Assembly: GCA_025267735.1 (NCBI GenBank)
Contig: CM046311.1
Location: 28,501,399-28,565,398, forward strand
DNA length: 64,000 nt
Source of the DNA: Mactra quadrangularis
Lineage: Eukaryota; Mollusca; Bivalvia; Venerida; Mactridae
Direction: 5' to 3'
The notes under the pieces were generated by a model, which was given only the letters and a program-made list of their open reading frames with translations, was not told the DNA's origin and did no database searches. The position numbers and the translations under genes are program-made. Positions 53,929-64,000 of this stretch are shown in pieces; positions within the stretch are counted from its first letter, which is position 1, and each line of letters starts with the position of its first letter.

Positions 53929-55300
53929 CGTGTTTTTAGTGAGAAGTCCAATATGGACCACCCAGTTTTGGTAACTTCAAATTCAAGAGTTGTGGATTCA
54001 ATACCAATGCTCTATTCTACATTCCCTTTTTAGTTTTTGGTCACGAAAAGTTCAAGAAATACCATTCACGGCATAATTAACCTTATATGTATGTACATAT
54101 AGTGTTTTTAACTCAAAATCATGCCAGCCTTCTATGTTTATGATATAAGCAAGGAATCATATTTATCATTGCTAGCCGATAGTTCTTTACTGTTACTGTC
54201 AAATTAGATTTATTTTTTATTAATGAAAAAGGGCTCTGCTTTACTAAGAATAATTGGTAAAAAACCACACAAATGCACGCTTCTAATAAATACAATAAAT
54301 TATGTATCATAATATCATTTATATGAGCATAAAGTGTTTAGGGTGAGCTATTGTGGCTGACCTAGATTTGTTTTATGTTTACTTATCAATATGTTGATTT
54401 TATTTGATAACTCCTCTCAATCAATGATATAACTCAATTCAAAATATGTTTTGAAATCTGGCAAACTTACTTTGAACTTTCTTCCATGGGAGAAATCTTC
54501 AACATCGTGTTTCATTAAAAGTTCACCTAAAGTAGCAAGGTATAATTGCAGATTTGGCTGAAGAATGCTTTTCCAAGCAATATTGTGGAAAAATATTTTT
54601 TAGAAGTCCAATTATGAAAAATCCCCCTTTTTTAGAATGGAAGAAGTATTTCCTGTGGGAATTTTCACTTTTGACTTCAAAATTAAACATGTTTCTAGTT
54701 AAGACATCTCAAGGAAATTTTTTGGTCTTGCTCATAATGTAGATCTATATTTGTTGATAATTTGAATGGTTTGGATGAAAAATAAAGTTAGCACGATTTT
54801 CTTATTCTCAAATGTATTCTTGAGTGTGTTCTATGTTTTGTTTTTATGTGTAATGTTTTATTATGTTTTATCAAAACCTTATTGTTAACTCTAATTTACT
54901 GTTAAACAGTTTACTTACTTATATGATATAATTATTTGCATTATGAGGTTTTTATTGACTCTAGGATGGAAGTTTTCAAGACTGTTTGATCTTGAAGTTC
55001 AGGAATTTTGGTAACCAAGGTAAAATTGGTTTTCATATGTAAAAGCTTCCGAAATCATGAGAATCAGGATAGTTGAAAAGTTAGAACTTTCACTCTTGGT
55101 GACCTTTACTATAGGGCACGTGTCATTGTCTTATATTGTATTTATGGTTCTTGTATCTTTGACTTTAATTGTAAATATTGAAAAAAATGCATAAAAAGAC
55201 AAGTTTCAAACATTTCCTTCTGTGTTTTTTTATTATTATGCTGTATTACATATAGGTTATTATACATTTTACTGTACAATAAGGAAATATATTTGGACAA

Positions 55301-55370
55301 GTACACACCTTGAAAAGTCATATTGGACAAGCTGACTGGCGAGTCCAATATGACTTTTCAAGGTGTGTAC
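55301..55370. repeat. Perfect 28-bp hairpin with 14-nt loop
   Basis: 55301-55328 and 55343-55370 are exact reverse complements (from 'gtacacaccttgaaaagtca' and ending '...ggtgtgtac'), separated by 'aagctgactggcga'. No flanking direct repeat is obvious. Confidence 0.85.
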
Positions 55371-55420
55371 ACATCACCATCATCCCTAACAAAGCAATCA
55401 CAGCTATTCTTCTAAACCAG

Positions 55421-55668
55421 TGGTGCTTTTTACAAAAATTCTTATTAAAAAAATCCTCATTAGTCAAAAGCAAGAAACATTGATAATCATTCTTCGCTCA
55501 TTGTTTTGGCTTATAAATTTTAAATATTATACAAATTGTGTAGAATTGTGTATACCTTTTGAATATTATCTCATAGTTATGCTTATTATCCGTCTGACTT
55601 TGAAGTATTAAATATATGAAACTGACTTACGAAGATTTTTTTGGTAAGAATTTTTGTGAAAAGAACCT
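55421..55668. repeat. MITE, TTCTTACGAAAAA family copy 2
   Basis: Shares 'agtcaaaagcaagaaacatt', 'tgtagaattgtgtatacctt' and 'catagttatgcttattatc' with 4971-5212. Ends 'acttacgaagattttttt' and 'gtaagaatttttgtgaaaag'. Confidence 0.55.
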
Positions 55669-58600
55669 CAGACTAGCATCGTGCAGTGCACATGTATCCA
55701 ATTGTCCAATACAAAAATAATATATTTTTTTTTGGATCCAATACGGGAATACATGTATATTGGACGGTCATGTGGTACAAATGCAGATTGTTGATTGGTT
55801 AGATTTATTAGATATATAATAAATTGTTTTATTATGGGTATGTAAGGTGTATGAGTCTTTAAACCTGCATTCCATGACAATTGGCTTTACCAGTACTCAC
55901 CCTTCCATACAGAGCTGACAAATTCTCCCTTTATATAGAACATCAAGATTAGTTATTGGATGAGTATATAACCTGTTATGACTAGAAATCAAACCTTCTA
56001 TCTCTACATTGAATACCTATGCTGCAACACTGTGCCACAAGTGTGACAAGTTCATATACTGTTGCTGCCCTGATTTTATAATAAAGAAATCGTCTATATT
56101 TATAATTGTAGTCATGCCATCTAATACCTGCATGAGACTACTGATTGGTGTCACAATATGAGTTAAGTTAATTCAAGTATTAAACTAATTTTGTGTACAA
56201 ATATTTACCTTGGGAAATACTAGCGCATGTATAAAATATATATCTTGTTTAAATTTATATCTTGAAAACAAAGGCTGCAAGAACCATTCAGACTCATCTA
56301 TATAATAAGAGAGTAATTGGTGGACCTTGCCAGAGGTCTGTGTTGAAAAGTTAAAGATAAACTGCATAAGTAATCTATGTATTCATAGGTATGTGCTTGT
56401 AATGACACCAAGTGACTTCAAAATAAAAGCGTTTCATGATTGTGTTTCTAGGAAATTATCTACTAATCATGCATGATTTATTTGATAACTGACGCATATT
56501 CTGAAATACCTGGCCTCATTCTGTCGATTCTAATCCATTCTGATGGGTTGAAAAAGTTGTTTACATTGTTATGCTGGTGTAACAAAAACATCTTGGCTAG
56601 ACGCATCCATATGTTAATGCAGAAAACATACCTGAGGTATTTGTATTTCCTCAGACAACAAAAACTCATGCAAATTCTCCTTAGCTAATACAGTGCCCAT
56701 CAAAAGTTCTTTAAATAACAAAGGAGTGTTTAATGAAACACTGATCATGAGTTAAAGATATTTTATTTGTAATCAGGTAAGTATGACATTTTGTATCATA
56801 ATTTTGAAAAATGTTCCTCCTTATAACAAAAGTAAAAACATTATTATTTGTTATATAAGCTGGAGGGATAACTTATCAAATATAATATAGAGAGTCAATG
56901 CTATTATTACTAAAGATTATTTATGTTAAATTCAATGGGTTTTGAATCATATATTGAAGCATTTATTTATGTTGAATTTACCATTTGCACAGATGACTTC
57001 GTTTCTTATTTCTATAGGTGAATGTGAACTGGCTTATCTTGAAAACTCAGGATTTTATCATAGCTCTTTTGAAATGCACTGTATATTTCATCTGTTTGTT
57101 TACAACTTTAAGAGTTGGCATCGTCTATAGTCTCAATTACAACCTTGAACGAGATTCTATCTGTACCTACATACAAATCCAGTTGTAAAAACTGAAATTC
57201 TGTTTGCAATTGATAAACAGAGTGCTCTCCAGAAGTGCAGTCTTGACAAATGGAACTTTAAAGAAAATGAATATGCTAAGTTCTGCAAGTACAGTTTCTA
57301 TGATCACAGTTTATTCATTTTACATCGTTTGAATTTTACGCTGTATTTAGATTATCGATTTCAATTGTGGAGCTCTGCTGTAATTAATGTTAATTTTGGA
57401 ATTTTGTCAGATGACCATTTTTTTCATGAGTAAATGTTATGAGCAGATAGCGTTAAACCTGGACACGTATACTTCAAATATCTCAATAACTATTGGGTCG
57501 AATAAACCAAAATTTTGTGTGATCATCACTTGCATTTTCCTTCTCGAATCTACAAATTAAATTTTTTTCTCTGTAATTTAAAACAAACTTTCCGTAGACA
57601 TGCTGTGCAAATTTTGAAGCCAAAAGAGATTGTTTTGTTTAAAAGGGTATGAACCATAATCAGAACAGCCATATTACAGTATATACAAAATAATTACTAA
57701 ATATAAGACATAACACTGAATTGATTGTTTATCCAGTTAACTTTAAACTGCACTTTAAAACTTCACCCATGTTCTGCCACTTGTATAATTAAAAATACAG
57801 GAATCCGCTTTACAAATAAGTAGACTTCGAGACTGTCGACTGTTTATTTAAGCTACACATGTTCATCAGTAAGCGCGCAGGATTTTGTGCAAATTAACAC
57901 ATTGTAAGTATGACAATGTTAAAATCAGAACAGCCTAATTTCTAATAAAAAATTGCAAAACACTATGAAAAGTTATTATTTACCATTAAAATTTTCAAAA
58001 TTTAATTATAATCCCAAAGGGAAAAGTTGAAATAAGATTATGTGCAAAATCTTAACATAATCAATGTCGCAGTATTATAGATATTTACGGTTTATAGGCG
58101 TCCAGATTCAATGCAAACTACACTGTACCTACAATAAAACATGATATTGTTCTAGGACATTTGGGGAGCACTGAACATATACCATTCTTGTACCCAGAGG
58201 CTAACACGATCCTCGATACTAGTACGAAAATCTTGATAACCTCTTAGTATGAGAATGTATCGATACATGATTGAATTTGAATGACAATATTAGGCCTAAT
58301 TGATAAGTACTATTAGATAAGATATCCAATAATAACAACTAGATAAGAATGGCAGCCAATACAACAACAAACATTTTATTCAAATTGTCATTATTAGCAA
58401 TTCAATCTATTGGTTCAATGTCTAGCTTAGGGATGCCACGATACACCATGCGACAGCAATCGTTAAACTTTGAGTATTTTCGTATTGTTTGTAAAATACA
58501 TCTCATACATATATCTAGAATACACCCAAGTGTGTCGCCTGAGTTATAAGACAGTGTTCGTTTGCTCAACTATGAATGGTGAATACTATATTATAAGACA

Positions 58601-58898
58601 ATCTATTTTGTTTTATCGAAAGTTAAGCATAAAATCTAAACACAAATGTGTAAAATCGTCACAAAGGTTGAATGACATTTGAGACGCCGTTTTAAATATC
58701 AGAAAGTACAGAAAGTAGATCCATGATGGCGCCTTATTATGTCAAAGTTCTCTTGCATAGCATTAAGATCAAAGTGATCAGTTAGCATGCGACAGTATAA
58801 TGCCGTTTAGAATTCACGGTTCGGTTTGCAGTTCAGGTATTTGTGATGACGGTTTGGAGCATTGTCAAAATTATGTTTAAATTCCAGTAACGCATTTA
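55669..58898. other. Intergenic, little recognised
   Basis: No supported gene. A CATTCTCG-family hairpin lies at 58183-58257. A stretch near 57383-57440 ('attaatgttaattttggaat') loosely resembles 1046-1105, suggesting another old repeat family. Confidence 0.4.
58183..58257. repeat. Short hairpin MITE, CATTCTCG family copy 4
   Basis: Starts 'cattcttgtacccagaggct', ends 'cttgataacctcttagtatg' plus 'agaatg'. Arms pair over about 25 bp with mismatches. Confidence 0.5.
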
Positions 58899-59584
58899 AG
58901 GGCCGGTCACATAGGCCAAAACGCATGAATCACGCATAAATTTTGGTTGTGCGTGCTTGTCTGTCGAGGATTTGACCATTTTCTAAGATTTACGCGATGA
59001 AAAATCACCGATACATTGCGCAAAAATTACGTATCAATCACGCAAAAATCACTGACAAAGCACATATAAACCACGCATAAGCCCAAAAAGGGGCACAGAA
59101 TTGAATGTGTCCAACAAAAGCTTCGCGGAAAACCACGCATATTCTGCGCATTATCACTGATTAACTGCGTATGATTGGCACATGATTCGCGCATGAACTA
59201 CGCAAAATGTGCGTCTGAGTCGCGTCCTTTCGACGCCGTTCCGCGTATATAAACGGGTGCGGGCTTCAGGATGAGTCATTCCTATTTCGACGCACGATCG
59301 CTGATGTCCCACGCATGATTCGCGCATAATCCGTGTAAGAACTACGCAAACTGCGCAAAGAATACGTAAAACAACGCAAAACTGCGTAAACTCTTACGCG
59401 AAGATAAATTTTGAACTGTTCAAAACCTGGAATCGCGCATAACGCTGATACGGCGCAGTTCCACTCACAACTACGAATGCTCAGCGTCAGAAACGCTGAT
59501 GAAACGCGAATATCACGGATGCATCACGTAGACTCGAGTTTATTTTTGCGTGATTTATGCGTTTTCGCCTATGTGACCGGCCCT
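58899..59584. mobile_element. PIF/Harbinger-like non-autonomous element with ACGCA subrepeats
   Basis: Ends 'agggccggtcacataggc' and 'gcctatgtgaccggccct' are perfect inverses, with similarity continuing about 40 bp. Flanked by TTA direct repeats (58896-58898, 59585-59587). The interior is dominated by short 'acgca', 'cgcat' and 'cgcgtaa' motifs. It ends 77 bp from the stop codon of the fibrinogen-related gene. Confidence 0.75.
59539..59544 (-). terminator. Possible poly(A) signal of the fibrinogen-related gene
   Basis: AATAAA on the minus strand, about 117 nt past the stop at 59661, lying inside the terminal repeat of the element at 58899-59584. If used, the transposon supplies the gene's 3' end. 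Confidence 0.3.
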
Positions 59585-59660
59585 TTACATGTTTAAGATT
59601 AGATTCGCCCATCTCATGGTTCAGTTAGACCTCGACAGCACTGGTCTGAACTGCGTTGAT

Positions 59661-61034
59661 TTAACGAAACTTCATTTCAGAAGATTTTAAAGTAAGCGAT
59701 CCTTTCCATGTGCCCCATATTATTCCATTACGATCCCGGGTTTCATCTTGATAATACAGACCATTTAGATTTGAAGATGTTCCACACGTTGAAAGACCTC
59801 TAGCCAAACTATTAGCTGCTGATTTCCACCAACCACCTGGACATTGCTTAGAAAATACTTTCGTTGTGTAACTATGATCAAATGTAACAAATGGCATGTC
59901 CATATTAAACAGGAGAGAATTTCCAGAAGTGCCCTTGTAACCATCAATGTTTAATACATAGTCACTTTCCTCATCGCCGATAGAGAAACTATCATATTTA
60001 GCATATGATTCTTTTCCATTAAAATCTCTCATGTCAATTCTTAGTTCATGATTCCCATCCGAAAGCATGTAATACAAATATTCATTTCCAAGCCAAAATT
60101 CATCATGTATGTCACCGAATCCTGTTTTATAAGCCTCCCAGTTCTTATAAAAATCAACATTACCGTTCTGACGTCTTTGAAACACCGTCCATCCTCCACC
60201 ATCGGTATCTTGGTCACAATATACGTTGACATTAGTTATGTTATCTGTTATATTAACACTGTAAACACCACTTATTTTATATCCATTATCGTACCAGTCT
60301 TTACATGATGTCATATATCTCACACTTGTATCACCTGTATCAGCTTTTTTCTGAACATTAGTATTTGACGCATTGGGTTTAGAGTCCAAATGTGTAAGGC
60401 CTGACTTACATTTGTTGCAAACAGACTTACCAAATGTTTCAATCATGTTACTTACATTTTTCATTATCTTACGTGAAGATTCCTTTATACTGTCTTGAAT
60501 AGCGATGTTATTTCGAGACATATCCTTTTTGATTGCTATGTTACTGGTAACAAAGCTTTCATTCAAAACTTTGAAACTTTCGTTTGTTCTGTTTCGTCCC
60601 CGCATAATCCCTTTTCTAGTTTTACGCAGGTCTTTATCCACTTTCTGAACATGTTTTTGCAGCATTTTATTTAAATTGCTTTCATATTGTATTGCCCTTA
60701 AGATCGATGCAGACAATTTAAGATCATCACTTGATAACTCGTCTAATTCATCATTGTTCTCATCTATTAAAGACTCAGTACTATTATCACTATCGTCATA
60801 AACAATGTCCGACCAGTCCAGTGCAGCTTCCAACTGATTTAGTTTACTTGTCATTTCTTTAATCTTTGACATGATATTTGTATAATCCTTGTGTCTATAT
60901 TGAGTTTCAAGATCAAGTTTTGCCTCCAAAGATTTTATTTTTTCTTTCATCTTTCTCAATCTACTACATGAAGTAAATTGAAATAACAAAACGATACCCA
61001 CCAAGAAACATACAAGAAACGTTGTAATCTTCAT
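59661..61034 (-). CDS. Fibrinogen-related protein (FReD), single exon
   Basis: 457 residues, ATG at 61034, TAA at 59661. Residues 1-25 form a signal peptide or signal anchor (ITTFLVCFLVGIVLLFQF). A charged coiled coil follows (about 25-75) and an acidic, helical stalk to about 220 rich in N-glycosylation sequons. The fibrinogen C-terminal domain runs from about 235 to the end (CKDWYDNGYKISGVY, YCDQDTDGGGWTVFQRRQNG, NWEAYKTGFGDIHDEFWLGN, LRIDMRDFNG, SSNLNGLYY, IIWGTWKGSLTLKSSEMKFR). Such proteins act as secreted or membrane lectins in invertebrate defence. The usual DxDND-type calcium site is not intact (DHSYTT), and the segment between GGWW and SNLNG is longer than usual (KSAANSLARGLSTCGT), so ligand binding may be altered. 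No intron. No immunoglobulin domain, so it is not a snail-type FREP with IgSF. Confidence 0.88.
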   Translation of the reverse strand: MKITTFLVCFLVGIVLLFQFTSCSRLRKMKEKIKSLEAKLDLETQYRHKDYTNIMSKIKEMTSKLNQLEAALDWSDIVYDDSDNSTESLIDENNDELDELSSDDLKLSASILRAIQYESNLNKMLQKHVQKVDKDLRKTRKGIMRGRNRTNESFKVLNESFVTSNIAIKKDMSRNNIAIQDSIKESSRKIMKNVSNMIETFGKSVCNKCKSGLTHLDSKPNASNTNVQKKADTGDTSVRYMTSCKDWYDNGYKISGVYSVNITDNITNVNVYCDQDTDGGGWTVFQRRQNGNVDFYKNWEAYKTGFGDIHDEFWLGNEYLYYMLSDGNHELRIDMRDFNGKESYAKYDSFSIGDEESDYVLNIDGYKGTSGNSLLFNMDMPFVTFDHSYTTKVFSKQCPGGWWKSAANSLARGLSTCGTSSNLNGLYYQDETRDRNGIIWGTWKGSLTLKSSEMKFR

Positions 61035-61068
61035 TTTGTTGATGAGGTTGGATCTATAATTCTACCGC

Positions 61069-61074
61069 TTTATA
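61069..61074 (-). promoter_or_regulatory. Possible TATA box of the fibrinogen-related gene
   Basis: TATAAA on the minus strand about 35 nt upstream of the ATG. This would leave almost no 5' UTR, so the match may be chance in AT-rich DNA. Confidence 0.25.
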
Positions 61075-62118
61075 ATACTTATTTCTACATGAGCCTATAG
61101 AACCAAAGTTTATACAATTCCACTGCTCAAACACTATGTGAACTTAATATAAAACATCCTTAAAATCAACGGTTAAGTTAAAGAAGGTTATAATGATAGC
61201 GTGCAGTCTCGTTTAAAATCTCAACAATATTTAGTATGATTATTTCTTTCACGGTATAAAATCATAGATGAATTCTTGGCAGTATTCCTATTAATGCACA
61301 GATGCACTGCGCTGCACGTTTTATTTTGTCTGTAAGCTCAACCTGTACTGAGATTATATATACAAGTTTAAACTTTTTATGCACATTTACGTTAGATCAT
61401 TCGTGAAACAAGTTCTTACAAGTCACATGAATCACTCTCTAGTTAGCTTCCTGGTTCCACAGTACTGATTAGTGAGAATTAAGTTTCTTGCCGAAGGAAA
61501 CAACAAATAAGTTTTAAAAGTAATTGAAATTGGATTTATGATTACTGCTATATATGAAATATTGTTCACATTTCCTACAAACGCGTTGTAAGTCCGTAAA
61601 ACGTTTATACTGTTTCTTTTTACGTGTATTTTATTATTTTTTTTATCAGAATTAAAGGATATTAATCTACAACTAATGAATTATATCAAAATGACTTTGT
61701 AATCATCTTTATTCATTTTAAGATACATTTTACAATATTATCCTATTCATGTACATTTTTGATACAATATATATATATAAAAATCTACAAGTTTTTGTGT
61801 AAGGACCATTTGGTTTATTATGGTGGCTTATTTGTCGTGCCTTCGTGTTTTCGTTTTTTTTTCTAACCCTCGCCGCAAAGAAACGAAAATACGACATGGC
61901 GTAAATCAGCCACCATAGTTTCTACATTTATCTGAATACCTTACAACATCTATTGATATTAACATCAACATTTTATAATATTCTCAAGGTTTCATTCCCA
62001 AGTCACAATTCACAGACGTTAACTTCTTCTGCACGGCATGTATTCCCTGAATAGAAGTGTTTAGGATAAATCTATTTTGATTGGTATACAATGCATATCA
62101 AATAAATTTCATTATGTA
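61075..62118. other. Upstream region of the fibrinogen-related gene
   Basis: No gene recognised. Contains a hairpin MITE at 61819-61917. Otherwise AT-rich. Confidence 0.4.
61819..61917. repeat. Hairpin MITE, about 99 bp
   Basis: 'tatggtggcttatttgtcgt' with 'gttttcgtttt' at left; 'acgaaaatacgacatggcgt' and 'aaatcagccaccata' at right, inverse with a few mismatches. Confidence 0.55.
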
Positions 62119-62260
62119 TAATTCGTTTTTCTCAACTGTCAAAACATGAATAATTCCACGGTGACTTTGTGCTCTTTGTCTAACACACATGATATTGTGA
62201 AAGTGTGTATTCTATCAACGTGAAATTATTCAAACTTTGACAGTTGAGAATAAAAAGACT
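62119..62260. repeat. MITE, CAACTGTCAAA family copy 3
   Basis: 'attcgtttttctcaactgtc' with 'aaaacatgaataattccacg', then 'tttgtgctctttgtctaaca', ending 'aaactttgacagttgagaat'. The loop matches the reverse complement of the 15914-16062 loop. Confidence 0.65.
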
Positions 62261-62321
62261 ATAAAACATTTACTGGTCTAACAATCTAATGACCACCAAG
62301 GTAGAACTTAAAAAACACATT

Positions 62322-62853
62322 TTCTGTGATTTAATTAGCGCAGTCGATCATGTCTAAATTTCTGTGATTTAATTAGCGCAGTCGATCATGTCTAAATTTC
62401 TGTGATATAATTAGCGCAGTTGATCATGTCTAAATTTCTGTGATATAATTAGCACTGTTGATCATGTCTAAATTTCTGTGATATAATTAGCGCAGTTGAT
62501 CATGTCTAAATTTCTGTGATATAATTAGCGCAGTTGATCATGTCTAAATTTCTGTGATTAAATTAGCACAGTTGATCATGTCTAAATTTCTGTGATATAA
62601 TTAGCGCAGTTGATCATGTCTAAATTTCTGTGATATAATTAGCGCAGTTGATCATGTCTAAATTTCTGTGATATAATTAGCGCAGTTGATCATGTCTAAA
62701 TTTCTGTGATATAATTAGCGCAGTTGATCATGTCTAAATTTCTGTGATATAATTAGCGCAGTTGATCATATCTAAATTTCTGTGATATAATTAGCGCAGT
62801 TGATCATGTCTAAATTTCTGTGATATAATTAGTGCAGTTGATCATGTCTAAAT
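62322..62853. repeat. 38-bp tandem repeat, about 14 units
   Basis: Unit 'tctgtgatataattagcgca' plus 'gttgatcatgtctaaatt'. The first two units differ consistently (gatttaatt, gtcgatcat); later units are nearly identical. Each unit has a TGATCA (or CGATCA) core. No spacers between units. Confidence 0.95.
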
Positions 62854-63451
62854 AACAAAATATTAAGCAACAGAAGTTTAGCTATAGAATGTCATACAAT
62901 TTGTTACACGGTGAAATATTTATCAGAGGAAGCATACGTTTAAAGTTAGGCGTATATGAATGTTGGCCTTTTTAGAATGATTATTATCAAATTGAATGGA
63001 GGAAGAGCTAAATTGTCAAGTTATATATCAACAGATACAATTGTATATGCTTTAACTTGTGCTGATATGACTACTGTATATTTCAAAAAGTTATTTCACA
63101 AAAAATTTTTAAAGCACTGATTATACATAATATCACTAGCTTTTTTACTTAATAATTAAAGCTTATTCGTGAAACATTGTTTCAATCACTTGTTGAACAA
63201 TCTAATTACAAATGATATTTTATACTGATTTCATACTTAGTTCAGGTGTCTCTTTTTTATCATGGGTTAGTGTAAGTCAGTTTATTCTTAGAACAATTTT
63301 GTCCAATATCTTTTCGAGGACACTTACATGTATTACAATGTCTTAACACAAATATGTATTTAGATTTTTCAACTACCTGCAATAATGTTTTGTATGGTTG
63401 TATGGTGAATGTTCTTTCATCAGAACTTTCATGACAGACTCTGTGTGTTGT
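62854..63451. other. Intergenic or 3' UTR of the right-edge gene
   Basis: AT-rich with no open frame supported. Probably includes the 3' UTR of the minus-strand gene whose stop is at 63452. Confidence 0.4.
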
Positions 63452-63738
63452 TTATCCAAGTATACAACAACTTTCAGGCGTTTGACTCATTTCGTCTTTT
63501 AACAACTGCACCATTTCATTGTACTCTTCCATTGATAGCGTTCCTTTCTGCAAAGCGTCAGTTATTTCAGATGACCAATGCATTAACTTGTCACTAGTCA
63601 TGTGACCTCGGTGTATTTCATCCATGATATGTTCTATTAGATGACTATGAGCACGAGAATCACGCTTTTCACGCCTTACATCCTTCTCTTCAACTAAACT
63701 GCGAGCAATCTTTGTTTCAAAGAAATCGTCTGGTTTCC
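63452..63738 (-). CDS. Unrecognised protein, last coding exon (5' part beyond the window)
   Basis: Minus strand: a polypyrimidine tract and AG at 63739-63740 precede an exon of about 95 codons ending TAA at 63452-63454. It is hydrophilic and helical: KPDDFFETKIARSLVEEKDV, then HSHLIEHIMDEIHRGHMTSD, HWSSEITDALQKGTLSMEEY and MVQLLKDEMSQTP. The repeated pattern 'HRGHMTSDKL / QKGTLSMEEY' suggests two short helical hairpins. The last four residues are CILG, preceded by another Cys, a possible but non-ideal CaaX prenylation box. I do not recognise the family. The amino-acid pattern and clean splice site support a real exon. Confidence 0.55.
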
Positions 63739-64000
63739 CTAAAAATATGAAAAAAATGCAATTATATTTGAGAAACAGAGCCGAGGACCAACGAAGGCAG
63801 AAAATACGATAATGGAGTGGATTTTCAAAAAAGTAGCATTGAACTCTTAAAATCATTCAACTAAACAAAAATTTAATTAGGGAAGTGTTAAACAAATTTT
63901 CTCGATTTTTATGTAATAAATCTCCATGCTGTCTTTTTAAAACGAAAACAGCATTGTGATATTAACGAGAGGTGTTCAACATATATTTAACACATCTGAA
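63739..64000. other. Intron of the right-edge gene, no feature seen
   Basis: AT-rich, no further exon recognised on either strand before the window ends. Confidence 0.4.

Larger units (their letters stand above)
51794..55300. other. Gene-poor stretch
   Basis: No gene recognised. Holds a GC-rich hairpin near 52027-52092 ('cagcaaagggctgggtcagc', inverse 'gctgaccaggctctttgctg'), a SINE (52607-52786) and a MITE (53650-53928). The remainder is AT-rich. Confidence 0.5.

Noticed and set aside
59765..60308. Open frames overlapping the fibrinogen-related gene on both strands
   Set aside because: Shadows of the long coding frame; no independent homology.
62322..62853. Regular 38-bp repeats looking like a CRISPR array
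   Set aside because: Units abut with no unique spacers, no cas genes, and the DNA is eukaryotic.

Overview
The window is eukaryotic, AT-rich and intron-rich. It is most likely from a bivalve mollusc. I infer this from the animal gene content (a spliced COP1 gene, a cyclic-nucleotide-binding-domain gene, an intronless fibrinogen-related protein and a nicotinic-receptor-like pseudogene) and from dense mollusc-style repeats (tRNA-derived SINEs, many MITEs, and long intronic arrays with a CCGT-rich head). No species call is possible from sequence alone. No bacterial operon, CRISPR array or virus is visible.

Layout. 1-10255 (+): last five exons of a CNBD2-like gene; its 5' part lies left of the window. 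10709-13264: a 2.6-kb element whose arms are packed with TACGGA-type subrepeats, enclosing an intronless, broken nicotinic acetylcholine receptor (Cys-loop) pseudogene. 13265-19112: intergenic, with a LINE 3' remnant, a MITE inserted in it, a Tc1/mariner-like element and a tRNA-like sequence inside short inverted repeats. 19113-50437 (+): a complete COP1 (RFWD2) E3 ubiquitin ligase gene. I could join 21 exons with consistent splice phases into 1,872 nt (623 codons plus stop): RING finger, coiled coil, WD40 propeller. 50438-58898: COP1 3' UTR, then gene-poor DNA with MITEs and a perfect 28-bp hairpin. 58899-59584: a second subterminal-repeat element, with TTA target duplications. 59661-61034 (-): single-exon fibrinogen-related protein. 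62322-62853: 38-bp tandem repeat. 63452-63738 (-): last coding exon of an unrecognised gene that runs off the right edge.

The COP1 introns are the main interest. Two about 3.7-kb copies of one tandem-repeat element, full of AGGTCA half-sites, sit in direct orientation in introns 1 and 3 and bracket the RING exons. The end of exon 11 with its 5' splice site has been amplified into a minisatellite giving six donors in a row. Intron 16 carries a 1.5-kb element made of two near-identical 570-bp inverted arms with a 6-bp target duplication. A 29-bp satellite in intron 2 is split by a 1.4-kb transposon.

The protein genes do not form a pathway. COP1 is a housekeeping ubiquitin ligase, CNBD2-like is probably a cyclic-nucleotide-responsive or ciliary/sperm protein, and the fibrinogen-related protein is a probable secreted or membrane lectin. 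Splice sites were placed by eye from GT/AG signals, reading frame and family knowledge.
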